A stretch of DNA of 9,250 nt from an uncultured Clostridia bacterium (GCA_945878965.1 CAMCUJ010000034.1:1-9250), one strand, 5' to 3'. Counted from the stretch's first letter, positions 1 through 7,308 are shown. The notes: a model not told the origin generated them from the sequence alone. A program made the numbers and translations.

Positions 1-3000
1 CGCACCCTCTCCTGCAAGCTGAAGTGCAGCCTCGGACTGTATATTACTCTGTCTTATCTCTGTTAAATCAATCTCCTTTTCCTCATTATCACCTGTCAAA
101 GCAACAACTCCGTCGATATAAGAAATTTCTTTAATATCAAACTCACATATATTTCTTAAAGCTGTACACTTTGCACATGATGTCATAACTATTACTATTC
201 CGTCATTGCAGGCAAGATAAAGACTGTCTTCAATAACCAAAATATCATTTATGATAAATTTTTCATCACCCTTAAGTATAATATCGCTCTCTGTAAATAC
301 CGACGGTGTATCGGTTGACCATACTGTTCCGCCTACACTCTTTATTATATCGGTTGAGCCTGTTTCCTTATCCTTAACAAGTGCTGTAAACATTCCGTTC
401 CAGTTTACTATCTTTTTAAACTCAACATTCTTTTGATATTCCTCATTATAGCTTAAAGAAGTTACAGAATCATCCGACGTAACTTTAATTACATCTCCCT
501 CAACGCTTATATCAGCATAATCATTTGAAGCCTCAAGACGAGTCGACGCAGACGGTGAGCTTTCGTTTAAAGCCACTGTTTTTGCTGCAATATTAGGGTC
601 TGAATACATAAGTTTGAAATAATCGAAGTTGCCTACATACTTGTTGCCTGTAATGCATTTCGCAAACAAGCCAAGCTTTCCTGTTTTTGTGCCGTTAGTT
701 CTAAGAATTAATGACTTAAGGTCATTCCAATTCTCACCTGCTTCAAGCGATAATACTCCTAAGCTGTTTGCTGATGTAAGCAATGAACTTATTGATGCTT
801 GTGTAGCATTTGACATATCAATTCCCGTAACATCTGCCGCAAAGAACTCAACCTTTGCTGTTGCTTCTTTAGTTCCGACTACAACCTCAATTGCCGCAAG
901 GCCGTTCATATCCTGCTCTCCAAAATAGAATGTATCATTTCCGTACGTGTTATCTACTACAAAACCGCCACTTGCATTTGCCACTGAAGTTGTGGTCATT
1001 TTACCTGTTCCCCATTTGCCGGCATAGTTCTCAAACTCTACCTTAAGCTCATAGGTGATTTCAGGAAGCGGGTCAGGAGATGGTGACGGTGACGGTGATG
1101 GTGACGGTGATGGAATCACTACATCTGTCTTTTCGGTATCAAATATAGCTCCGTATATCGACTTATTTGAACCGCCGCCGTAAATATATACAGTTTCACC
1201 GGCTTTAACAAACATTTCACATGGTGTAAGTACGCCGTTTCCCAAACCGTATGTTGTAGTTACTGTATCACCCTGCTGAACATTAATACATCTTTCAGTG
1301 TTTGCATCAAATAATACAGTTATAACGCCGTCAGCATCCGGTGTGAAGTAAAGGCTCTTATTTCCGTTTGGAGTACCGCTGCCGCCCTTTAGACCTCTTG
1401 AGAATGTATATGTCTTATTGTTATAAGTATAGGTTTTTGACTTAGCTTCTGTTGCCCAGCCGCCTATACCGTCCATTCCTGTGCCGCTAACAAGCTTGGT
1501 TCCGTCAGATGTATCAAAGAATGAATCAAATGCCGGGTCACCGAAGTTATAAACTGTAAGTGTCTTAACTATAGGCTTTGTATAAATATGTTCTACAGCA
1601 TTGTCAAGCGGCATAGCACTTTCTAAGCTTTCCCAAGTATATACCGATACCTTTTCGTTTTCTTCATAGCCGTCAAATACATAATCGCCCGCCGCATTAA
1701 ATTCCTGAACAGTTGTCTTTTTAACCGCTCCGTTTTCATCACGTGATGCAAGTATTAACGCACCCTTTTCATAAGGAACCGTTACCTTAATTTTACCGCC
1801 CGACTCATTCATTACATCAATATCCGCATCAATGTAATTAAGCCTAATATAATCAAGGTTTGCGGCATTCATCTGAACATATATTGTTCCGCAGCCGTTT
1901 TCGTCAAGCACAAGCTTTTTAACCTCGTTTCTGTTTATAAGCGCTGTCACCTCTGACCAATTATTAAAATCACCTGTTTCGGGAAGTGTTACTTCACCTA
2001 TAAGTCTGTCGGTATTTGGACCAAGCGAAATATTTATCTTACTTTCATCGGTTTTCTTTGACGCTCTTAGCGTTATGCTCGCAAGCTTATCAAGCTTAAT
2101 TCCGTTAAATCTTATCCACGTTGTCTTAGTGTTGCCTACACAAAGTCCGCCGCTTGCACCCAACTTTTCATCGCCAAGGTTTGCTGTACTGCCGTTGTCT
2201 GCACTCTCGCCCTCTATCTGTAGGTTTGCATATACTGTAACAGTACCAAACTCTTTATCTGTATAATTCTTAGCCGAAATCTTAAAAATTCCGTTTTCGT
2301 AAATTGTAAGAACACCTGTAGCTTTATCAATTTCCGCAGCTTTTCTCGTTGACGTATCAAGCTTTTCTATAAACCATAAAAGCTTTGAATTATCTACACT
2401 ATCTGAACCGTTTAGTGCCTTAAGATCTATGCTTATAGGATTGTTCTTCGTTACGGTTCCCGTAATTTCATTAATGCCTGCTTTATATTCGCCAATTCCG
2501 TTTGCGGAATAATCAATCTTGCCATTGAGCATTACCGCTGAATTTTCAGATACAATGTTATATTTATCAGCAAGCTCTATAGTTTTAACCGCTTTTAAAT
2601 CAGCTATTGCATTTTCCAAAATTCCCGAAAGATTTTCTTCCAAAAGCTCAGCCTCAATTAAAGCCTTAGCTTCATTATAAATCGTTTCAAGCTTTGCTTT
2701 ATCTTCATCTGTATATGCAATCATATCAAGTGAATTATATACTTCGTCAAGCTGAGCTATATAGCTTGCCGTAGTATCAGCCGAAACTCTGTCCTTAAGC
2801 TCTGTAACTACAGGGAAAGTTTCTTCAGCTGTTATATCACCCTGTTTTGCAGTTATTGTAATCAAAGCTGTTCCTGCCGTGTTTCCCGCTTTAACAACGC
2901 CGTTTTCATCAACCGTTGCTATCGATTCATTTGAGCTTTTAAATGTAACTGTTAAGCCGTCTATTGTGCTAAAGTCAGATATAATTCTGCTGTCCTTAAG

Positions 3001-5073
3001 TGTAACAGTTGCACCGGCTGTTACCGAGTTTGCCGGAAGAACCGTTCCGTCTGTCGATTTCGCTCCGTAAAGCTTTATTCCCGATGGAACCGCATAGACA
3101 AAATCTATAGCTTCCGCAATACTTCCGCTTACCGTAACCGTCTTGCTTAACGCAGTTTCATCATTCGCATTTGATGCAACCTTAATTGTATAATCGCCGG
3201 TTACTGTATAATTCTTTTTAGAAGCTTCATCAAAGAAATATACATCCGCTATATCAAGAGTAAATGTTACTGTCTTTGTTTCATTAGGCTCAAGCTCAAC
3301 TCTCTCAAATCCTTTTAACTGCTTAAGCGGAAGAGTTATGCCGTCAGCACCCGGAACCGTTACATAAAGCTCAGCAACCTCTGTGCCCTTAACCGAGCCT
3401 GTATTTTTAATATCTGCTGTTATTGTAACTGTTTCGTTTGCATCAACAGCAGCTTTATCAACTGTCATATTTGAGTATTCAAAGCTTGTATAGCTTAAAC
3501 CATATCCGAACGGATATACCGGGGTTCCGCCGTAATACTGATATGTTCTTCCCGGATATCCCTCTTTCTGTCTGATTCCGTAATCTGTATAGTTGTAATA
3601 TACACCGTTCTTTTCTACTCTCGGAGAACATATCGGCATCTTTTCAAGATCCGCTACCGTATACCATGTAGTTGTAAGCTTACCCGAAGGGTTTACATTT
3701 CCTATAAGTATCTCACCAAGAGCCTCACCCTGACACTGTCCGTTATAGGATGTCCAAAGCATAGCCTTGCATTTATCCTTGAATGACTCTGTATTAATCT
3801 GACCTACTGTCTGCATTACAACAATAGTCTTATTAGGATATGTATTACAAATCATATCAACGTGTGACTGTGAAATAGGTAAATCAATAGAAGCTCTGTC
3901 ATTAGACTCGCTTGAATCCGCTGTTGTTGTTCCGGCATAAGCTATTATGTAATCTGCCGCATCCAATGAATCCTTATAGTTTTCAACAGAGAACTCTGAG
4001 CTTGCAGATACCGTTAAATACATATCAGCGGTCTGATTATAGCCACCGTCTGCACCAAGATACGGCGTAGTGTTTACACTATATGTTTCTTCACTTGCAG
4101 TAGTCGCTATATTAACCGTCGCAACGTTTTGTGTAGAGTTACTGTAGCAGATATTTAAAGCTGCCTTTGGCATACCCGCCTTTGAGGAAGCCTCTACCTT
4201 TACATCAGTTACATTTGAGAAATCAATTCCCTTTATAACGGCAATACCCGACTTAGTTACATCTTTAAGCTCAGAACCCGAAAGGGTCATACCTCTTACG
4301 CTCTCAGCCTTTGATATATCAACATTTACATTCTTTCCGTCGTTCTTTACAAGAGTAATACTCTTTATGTTAAATAACGGAGTACTGTCATTTACCTGTC
4401 CGACAAGCTCAACTTTAGCATTTTCATTTATGCTCTTAATCGCACTCTTAATACCCTCATAAGGAGTAGATTTCTTTGTAGGCTCACCCGAATAGTCACC
4501 AAGTACAACTTCGTCCGCAAGATTACCCACAACTGCAATATTTGTAACGTTCGACTTAAAAGGAAGTGTATTATCTCTGTTTTCAAGAAGAACCCAGCTC
4601 TTTTCAGCCGCTTCCTTAGCCTTTGCAACGTGTTCGTCAGTTTCAATAACAGATGATGTAATATTCTGATACTTAGCACCATCATCAAATTCACCTGTTC
4701 TCATACGTGCAAGGAATGAGCGGTAAACTGCTATATCAAGTAAATCTTCGCTTATTAAGCCCTGCATAACCGCTTCCTTTGTGCTTGCCTGTGCCCTCGC
4801 TCCGCAATCAAGTGAGTTTCCGGCAATATAAGCCTTTGCTATTGCCATAGGAGCCGTTATTGAATCAATATCCATATTCGGATATAAGCTCTGACGAAGT
4901 GACTGTCTGCCGAACAAATTCTCCCAAGCACCGCAGTCACCGACAACATAACCGTCAAAGCCATAGGTTTGTCTAAGCAGCTCTGTTAAAAGATACTCAT
5001 TGGCAGATGCCGCTATATAATCCGAAAATACTTCACCGTTTCGGCTTATTGTTAAAGCATTATATGAGCTCAT
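1..5073 (-). CDS. GH3 hydrolase remainder: nucleophile half of the barrel, C-terminal GH3 domain and accessory modules (partial, runs off the left edge)
   Basis: The frame continues without a stop from 5085 to position 1. The first Met after the stop is at 5071-5073 (VMSSYNAL). Its only Shine-Dalgarno-like sequence (AAGGA) lies about 19 nt upstream, too far for efficient restart, and a restart would lack a signal peptide. Recognisable pieces are GFDGYVVGDCGAWENLF (nucleophile Asp306), the ENRDNTLPF entry to the C-terminal domain, ESNDR (649-653), NPSGKLTTTWY, and YPFGYGLSYTSF just before the fibronectin-III-like domain. CBM6-like modules end in NLDYIRLNY (about 1332-1340) and NFDYFKLMY (about 1742-1750), the usual terminal strand of that family. 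A segment at about 1425-1575 (RGLKGGSG, LYFTPDADGVI, AGETVYIYGGG) resembles beta-sandwich modules attached to pectate lyases. No SLH or sortase anchor is seen before the edge, so how it is held to the cell is unknown. Confidence 0.75.
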   Translation of the reverse strand, partial: MSSYNALTISRNGEVFSDYIAASANEYLLTELLRQTYGFDGYVVGDCGAWENLFGRQSLRQSLYPNMDIDSITAPMAIAKAYIAGNSLDCGARAQASTKEAVMQGLISEDLLDIAVYRSFLARMRTGEFDDGAKYQNITSSVIETDEHVAKAKEAAEKSWVLLENRDNTLPFKSNVTNIAVVGNLADEVVLGDYSGEPTKKSTPYEGIKSAIKSINENAKVELVGQVNDSTPLFNIKSITLVKNDGKNVNVDISKAESVRGMTLSGSELKDVTKSGIAVIKGIDFSNVTDVKVEASSKAGMPKAALNICYSNSTQNVATVNIATTASEETYSVNTTPYLGADGGYNQTADMYLTVSASSEFSVENYKDSLDAADYIIAYAGTTTADSSESNDRASIDLPISQSHVDMICNTYPNKTIVVMQTVGQINTESFKDKCKAMLWTSYNGQCQGEALGEILIGNVNPSGKLTTTWYTVADLEKMPICSPRVEKNGVYYNYTDYGIRQKEGYPGRTYQYYGGTPVYPFGYGLSYTSFEYSNMTVDKAAVDANETVTITADIKNTGSVKGTEVAELYVTVPGADGITLPLKQLKGFERVELEPNETKTVTFTLDIADVYFFDEASKKNYTVTGDYTIKVASNANDETALSKTVTVSGSIAEAIDFVYAVPSGIKLYGAKSTDGTVLPANSVTAGATVTLKDSRIISDFSTIDGLTVTFKSSNESIATVDENGVVKAGNTAGTALITITAKQGDITAEETFPVVTELKDRVSADTTASYIAQLDEVYNSLDMIAYTDEDKAKLETIYNEAKALIEAELLEENLSGILENAIADLKAVKTIELADKYNIVSENSAVMLNGKIDYSANGIGEYKAGINEITGTVTKNNPISIDLKALNGSDSVDNSKLLWFIEKLDTSTRKAAEIDKATGVLTIYENGIFKISAKNYTDKEFGTVTVYANLQIEGESADNGSTANLGDEKLGASGGLCVGNTKTTWIRFNGIKLDKLASITLRASKKTDESKINISLGPNTDRLIGEVTLPETGDFNNWSEVTALINRNEVKKLVLDENGCGTIYVQMNAANLDYIRLNYIDADIDVMNESGGKIKVTVPYEKGALILASRDENGAVKKTTVQEFNAAGDYVFDGYEENEKVSVYTWESLESAMPLDNAVEHIYTKPIVKTLTVYNFGDPAFDSFFDTSDGTKLVSGTGMDGIGGWATEAKSKTYTYNNKTYTFSRGLKGGSGTPNGNKSLYFTPDADGVITVLFDANTERCINVQQGDTVTTTYGLGNGVLTPCEMFVKAGETVYIYGGGSNKSIYGAIFDTEKTDVVIPSPSPSPSPSPSPDPLPEITYELKVEFENYAGKWGTGKMTTTSVANASGGFVVDNTYGNDTFYFGEQDMNGLAAIEVVVGTKEATAKVEFFAADVTGIDMSNATQASISSLLTSANSLGVLSLEAGENWNDLKSLILRTNGTKTGKLGLFAKCITGNKYVGNFDYFKLMYSDPNIAAKTVALNESSPSASTRLEASNDYADISVEGDVIKVTSDDSVTSLSYNEEYQKNVEFKKIVNWNGMFTALVKDKETGSTDIIKSVGGTVWSTDTPSVFTESDIILKGDEKFIINDILVIEDSLYLACNDGIVIVMTSCAKCTALRNICEFDIKEISYIDGVVALTGDNEEKEIDLTEIRQSNIQSEAALQLAGEGA
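1075..1113 (-). repeat. Pro-Ser linker repeat inside the GH3 gene
   Basis: Alternating CCx/TCx codons encode thirteen residues of strict Pro-Ser alternation (codons 1581-1593), seen on the plus strand as tgg/cgg alternating with tga. It is preceded by a short acidic stretch and followed by DPLPEI. This is a flexible extracellular linker between the beta-sandwich module and the second CBM6-like module. The near-identical 6-bp units make it prone to length change by slippage. Confidence 0.85.
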
Positions 5074-5085
5074 TACAGACGCCGG

Positions 5086-5088
5086 TTA
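5086..5088 (-). other. In-frame TAA nonsense codon in the GH3 gene
   Basis: Reading the minus strand gives GAA TAT TAA CCG GCG TCT, that is E-Y-stop-P-A-S, followed directly by VMSSYNAL, the conserved GH3 strand that continues the barrel. The frame is unchanged, so no insertion or deletion is needed. A single base change from AAA, CAA or GAA explains it. Other genes here also end in TAA, so a reassigned code is not supported. Confidence 0.9.
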
Positions 5089-5853
5089 ATATTCCTTTGT
5101 AATATCGCCGAACGCTCTTGTGTAATACTCTCTTAAGGTTCTCTCGTCCAAAACGGAGGTACCTGTCTGTCTTTCACCTTCACAGTTATTTGCCGCAAAA
5201 TGCTTTAACGTTGCTATTGTCTTAAGATATTTTTCATCTGTACCCTGCATACCCTGTACGGATTTACCTGCAATTTCAGATGTTAAATACGGATCCTCAC
5301 CGTAAGATTCCTCGTTTCTTCCCCATCGTGGGTCACGCGCCATATTTATTGTAGGATTCCAGTAAGATAAATCATAACGATTATTTTTACCTCTTGCCTC
5401 TGTTGAGGTTATATCTCCTGCCTCATATATAAGCTGTCTGTCCCATGTATTTGACATTGCAAGGCTTGACGGAAAGCTTGTTGCCACTCCCTGTCTTGCA
5501 ACACCGTGAATACCTTCTCTCCAGTAATTATACTCCTTAACTCCAAGACGAGGAATTGCCGGAGCAGACCTTCCTGTTTGAGCAACCTTTTCATCAAGAG
5601 TCATTCTCGCTACCAAGTCCGCAGCTCTCTCCTCAAATGAAAGAGATGTGTCCTGATATGGAAGGACTTCCGCTAAAGAAATTGTTTCGTTTCTTTCTTC
5701 TTCCATAACCTCTGCCGCTTCGTTTAATGTTGTTTCTTCAATTCCTGCGTTTGTTTCCTCTGCGCTCACAAAAACCGTCGGCATACTTGTTGCAATAAGC
5801 ATTGCCGAAACTGCCGCAGATAAAACTCTACGCATACCACTACTAATACTCAT
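5086..5853 (-). CDS. GH3 hydrolase N-terminal fragment (signal peptide plus first half of the catalytic barrel)
   Basis: These are 255 codons ending at a premature TAA. The ATG at 5851-5853 is chosen because an AGGAGGAG sits 7 nt upstream; the next Met (codon 7) would lie too far from it. Residues 1-31 form a signal peptide: Arg8-Arg9, then a hydrophobic core, then a VSA cleavage site before EE. An acidic linker (32-65) follows. The barrel then shows family 3 marks: MTLDEKV (84-90), WREGIHG (111-117), WNPTINMARDPRWGR (165-179), GEDP (185-188), and the substrate-binding Lys217-His218 in LKHFAANN. The WNP...RDPRWGR pattern is typical of the GH3 xylosidase/arabinofuranosidase branch, by family knowledge. 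A real GH3 barrel needs about 100 more residues, including the nucleophile, so this fragment alone should be inactive and probably unstable outside the cell. Confidence 0.85.
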   Translation of the reverse strand: MSISSGMRRVLSAAVSAMLIATSMPTVFVSAEETNAGIEETTLNEAAEVMEEERNETISLAEVLPYQDTSLSFEERAADLVARMTLDEKVAQTGRSAPAIPRLGVKEYNYWREGIHGVARQGVATSFPSSLAMSNTWDRQLIYEAGDITSTEARGKNNRYDLSYWNPTINMARDPRWGRNEESYGEDPYLTSEIAGKSVQGMQGTDEKYLKTIATLKHFAANNCEGERQTGTSVLDERTLREYYTRAFGDITKEY

Positions 5854-5860
5854 AAATTTT

Positions 5861-5868
5861 CTCCTCCT
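5861..5868 (-). promoter_or_regulatory. Ribosome binding site of the GH3 gene
   Basis: The minus strand reads AGGAGGAG, 7 nt before the ATG at 5853. This near-perfect match to the anti-Shine-Dalgarno sequence fixes the start codon and predicts strong translation. Confidence 0.85.
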
Positions 5869-5886
5869 AAGAATAAGAATCTATAC

Positions 5887-5915
5887 TTGAAATATAACAT
5901 ATTAAATGTTATAAT
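5887..5915 (+). promoter_or_regulatory. Sigma-70-type promoter of the araC-family gene
   Basis: TTGAAA at 5887-5892 and TATAAT at 5910-5915 are separated by an ideal 17-bp spacer. Transcription would start near 5922, leaving a leader of about 50 nt before the ATG at 5974. This is the best promoter match seen in the window. Confidence 0.7.
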
Positions 5916-5926
5916 GAAAGTCACAA
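5890..5926 (-). promoter_or_regulatory. Weak candidate promoter for the GH3 gene
   Basis: No good leftward sigma-70 promoter is visible. The best options are TTGTGA (5926-5921) with a 19-nt spacer to TATGTT (5901-5896), or TATATT (5896-5891) with a poor -35. Poor boxes next to a direct-repeat site suit an activator-dependent promoter. Exact placement is inference. Confidence 0.3.
5893..5913. promoter_or_regulatory. Palindromic operator candidate in the divergent region
   Basis: TATAACAT-ATTAA-ATGTTATA is a perfect 8-bp inverted repeat with a 5-bp centre. It fills the spacer and part of the -10 box of the rightward promoter and overlaps the likely leftward -10 region. A dimeric repressor bound here could block either direction. 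It is AT-rich, so part of the symmetry may be chance. Confidence 0.45.
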
Positions 5927-5952
5927 AGTATTTAATATCGGACAAAAAGTAT
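5925..5952. promoter_or_regulatory. Direct-repeat operator candidate for the AraC-type regulator
   Basis: AAAGTAT occurs at 5925-5931 and again at 5946-5952, exactly 21 bp apart (two helical turns). Including flanks, 8 of 9 bases match (ACAAAGTAT / AAAAAGTAT). AraC-family proteins classically bind direct repeats spaced this way. The left copy overlaps the possible leftward -35 (TTGTGA), where an activator would sit. Both copies lie just downstream of the predicted rightward start, where binding would dampen the regulator's own expression. Confidence 0.45.
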
Positions 5953-5973
5953 ACAGATTGGAGTTAAAAATTT

Positions 5974-6771
5974 ATGCTTCCCAAATATGAAATTCGCCGA
6001 GAAGAAGTTGCGATAAAACGAAACAATTATGAACTGAATTTTCCTGAGCATCTTCATTCATATATTGAAATTGTATATGTTTTTAACGGTGTTCAGCATT
6101 TAAAAATAGAGGATACCGAATATGAAATCACAAAAGGAAATGCAGCGGTAATTTTTCCGGAAACCGTTCATTCATTTTTCGGCAGAAACGATATTCCGAC
6201 CGAAACTCTAATACTAATATGCGAACCAAAAATATACGGAAACTTATTTCCGGACTTAAGCGGTCTTAAACCGGAAAATCCGTTTTTGAAAAAAGAACTC
6301 ATTAATGAGGAACTTGAATTTGCTTTCAGAAGCATAAAACCTTATACAGGCATTGACATTGAATTTTCGTGGAGCTGTGTCATTCTGTCATATATACTTA
6401 ATATTTTAAAGCTTAAGGCTAAAGACTCCGTTCCTGTTGAGGATATGACAAAAAAGATAGTGAAATACTTAGAAGAAAACTTTACTGAACCTATAACCCG
6501 TGCATCACTTGCTAAAACATTTAACGTAAGCGAATATTATATTTCAAGAATATTCAATCAGAAAATCAGAATTAATCTACGAAATTACTTAGGTATGCTT
6601 AGAGCTGAATATGCCGCAAATATGATTCGCACAACAAACGAAACCTTTACTGTAATAAGCCGTATTTCAGGCTTTGACAGCTTAAGAACCTTCAATCGTA
6701 TGTTTAAAGCCGCATACGGCACAACCCCTCAGGAATATAGAAATAATATTAATAAGCTTGTTAAAGAATAA
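5974..6771 (+). CDS. AraC-family transcriptional regulator with cupin sensor domain
   Basis: The product is 265 residues, normal for this family. Residues about 10-90 form a cupin-type sensing domain with His26-x-His28 (FPEHLHSYIEIVYV) and a second histidine at 66 (FPETVHSFF), the AraC-N/cupin pattern that usually binds a sugar. Residues about 157-260 form the DNA-binding domain. Helix-turn-helix 1 is around 175-196 (ASLAKTFNVSEYYISRIF) and helix-turn-helix 2 around 224-247, ending in the signature SGFDSLRTFNRMFKAAYGTT followed by PQEYR. It is cytoplasmic, with no signal or membrane segment. The start ATG has TGGAG about 10 nt upstream. It diverges from the GH3 gene across 120 bp, so it most likely controls that gene and itself in response to a glycan breakdown product. 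The ligand is unknown, and activation rather than repression is inferred from the family. Confidence 0.93.
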   Translation: MLPKYEIRREEVAIKRNNYELNFPEHLHSYIEIVYVFNGVQHLKIEDTEYEITKGNAAVIFPETVHSFFGRNDIPTETLILICEPKIYGNLFPDLSGLKPENPFLKKELINEELEFAFRSIKPYTGIDIEFSWSCVILSYILNILKLKAKDSVPVEDMTKKIVKYLEENFTEPITRASLAKTFNVSEYYISRIFNQKIRINLRNYLGMLRAEYAANMIRTTNETFTVISRISGFDSLRTFNRMFKAAYGTTPQEYRNNINKLVKE

Positions 6772-6783
6772 GACGTATTTAGC

Positions 6784-6822
6784 AAAAAAAATCAGTGTGA
6801 GAATTTTTTATTCTCACACTGA
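6784..6822 (-). terminator. Intrinsic terminator for leftward transcription (hicB unit)
   Basis: There is a perfect 13-bp stem (6792-6804 with 6810-6822) and a 5-nt loop. On the minus strand it is followed at once by eight T residues (plus-strand A run 6784-6791), a textbook intrinsic terminator for transcription arriving from hicB. On the plus strand the hairpin begins 21 nt after the araC stop but is followed by ACAATTATAC rather than a T run, so it would stop araC transcription only weakly. Confidence 0.85.
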
Positions 6823-6963
6823 ACAATTATACGTGTTAAATATCCCGACAAATATATTATACATCAAATTCCGAAACTTTTCAAGAATTTAATTTCCGTA
6901 AATCTGCCGAAATTTTCGCTTGTAAACCGCACTAAATTTTTGGCATAATACACAATCTGCTAA

Positions 6964-7308
6964 TTAATTGCTTAATGACTTAACCTTATCTCTTACCGAC
7001 ATTTCTATAAACTGATTTAAAGATATATGCTTTGACTGTGCAATCAGATATGCCTGTTTATGAAGCAAAGGGTCAATCCTTACATTTATACAGCCCTTAT
7101 ATATCTTTTCCGGTTCAATACCCTTTTCATTGCATATTTCAAGATACTCATTTACAGCATCTTCAAAATCAGACCTTAATTCATCAACACTCTGTCCCTC
7201 ATAAGAAATTAAGCTTTTTATACCAATAACTTTCCCGAATAACACATTATCCTCAGACGAATACTCTACTGTACCGCTGTAACCCTTATATTCCATTATA
7301 TTATTCAT
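6964..7308 (-). CDS. hicB: HicB-family antitoxin with ribbon-helix-helix domain
   Basis: The product is 114 residues. The N-terminal half (5-70: MEYKGYSGTVEYSSED, FGKVIGI, ISYEGQSVDELRSDFEDAV) is the partially degraded RNase-H-like fold of HicB antitoxins. The C-terminal half has a strand (CINVRI, 73-78) and two helices (82-92; 95-110, SLNQFIEMSV), the ribbon-helix-helix DNA-binding domain. Members of this family neutralise the HicA mRNA interferase and repress their own operon. GGGAGGG lies 5 nt before the ATG at 7308 and supports this start over Met5. The start overlaps the stop of the preceding hicA remnant (ATGA), the usual toxin-antitoxin coupling. The antitoxin appears intact while its toxin is not, so it is probably an orphan; it could still cross-neutralise another HicA or act as a regulator. 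Confidence 0.9.
   Translation of the reverse strand: MNNIMEYKGYSGTVEYSSEDNVLFGKVIGIKSLISYEGQSVDELRSDFEDAVNEYLEICNEKGIEPEKIYKGCINVRIDPLLHKQAYLIAQSKHISLNQFIEMSVRDKVKSLSN

Larger units (their letters stand above)
1..5853 (-). pseudogene. Giant secreted multi-modular GH3 glycoside hydrolase, interrupted by one in-frame stop, 3' end outside the window
   Basis: This is one continuous reading frame of 1951 codons from ATG at 5853 down to position 1, broken only by TAA at codon 256. It would encode an exported family 3 glycoside hydrolase, a retaining exo-enzyme removing terminal beta-xylosyl, arabinosyl or glucosyl residues from plant polysaccharide. Modules by codon: signal peptide 1-31; GH3 barrel about 65-400; GH3 C-terminal alpha/beta sandwich about 410-790, split by a beta-rich CBM6-like insert at about 475-630; fibronectin-III-like domain about 792-910; Big2-like domain about 920-1010; FIVAR-like helical segment about 1025-1090; beta domain to about 1205; CBM6-like 1209-1343; further beta domains; Pro-Ser linker 1581-1593; second CBM6-like 1600-1745; unidentified beta-rich tail. 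Nucleophile Asp306 (VVGDCGAWE) and putative acid/base Glu649 (ESNDR) are both present but downstream of the stop. The substrate is not decidable from sequence. It is divergent from an araC-type gene. Unless the stop is an error or is suppressed, no active enzyme is made. Confidence 0.85.

Noticed and set aside
629..928. Plus-strand open frame of 99 codons, and similar short frames at 251-436, 2075-2266 and 2879-3070
   Set aside because: They lie antisense inside the continuous GH3 frame, have no ribosome binding site, and their composition is what the complement of that coding sequence produces.
1075..1113. Short tandem DNA repeat considered as CRISPR or minisatellite
   Set aside because: It is in frame and encodes a Pro-Ser linker; there are no spacers or repeat units of CRISPR length.
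4428..4694. Minus-strand 88-codon frame out of phase with the GH3 gene, plus another at 5409-5597
   Set aside because: They overlap well-supported GH3 sequence, and the Leu/Arg-rich composition is typical of an out-of-frame shadow.
5086..5088. Reassigned or recoded stop codon
   Set aside because: TAA also ends the araC, hicB and surface-protein frames at sensible places. No recoding stem-loop is evident at the site, and TAA is not a selenocysteine or pyrrolysine codon.
5080..5095. Frameshift explanation for the GH3 interruption
   Set aside because: GH3 sequence continues in the same frame immediately after the TAA (PASVMSSYNAL), so no insertion or deletion is required.
6920..6949. Plus-strand promoter-like pair TTGTAA / CATAAT with 18-bp spacer
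   Set aside because: It points into the antisense strand of hicB, with no gene to serve. In AT-rich DNA such matches arise by chance.
6823..6963. Possible small RNA or gene between the leftward terminator and the hicB stop
   Set aside because: This is AT-rich sequence with no open frame with a ribosome binding site and no strong hairpin. It is most simply the 3' untranslated part of the hicB transcript.
7032..7229. Plus-strand 65-codon frame over hicB, and 8236-8418 over the surface-protein gene
   Set aside because: They are antisense to convincing coding regions and have no recognisable protein features.
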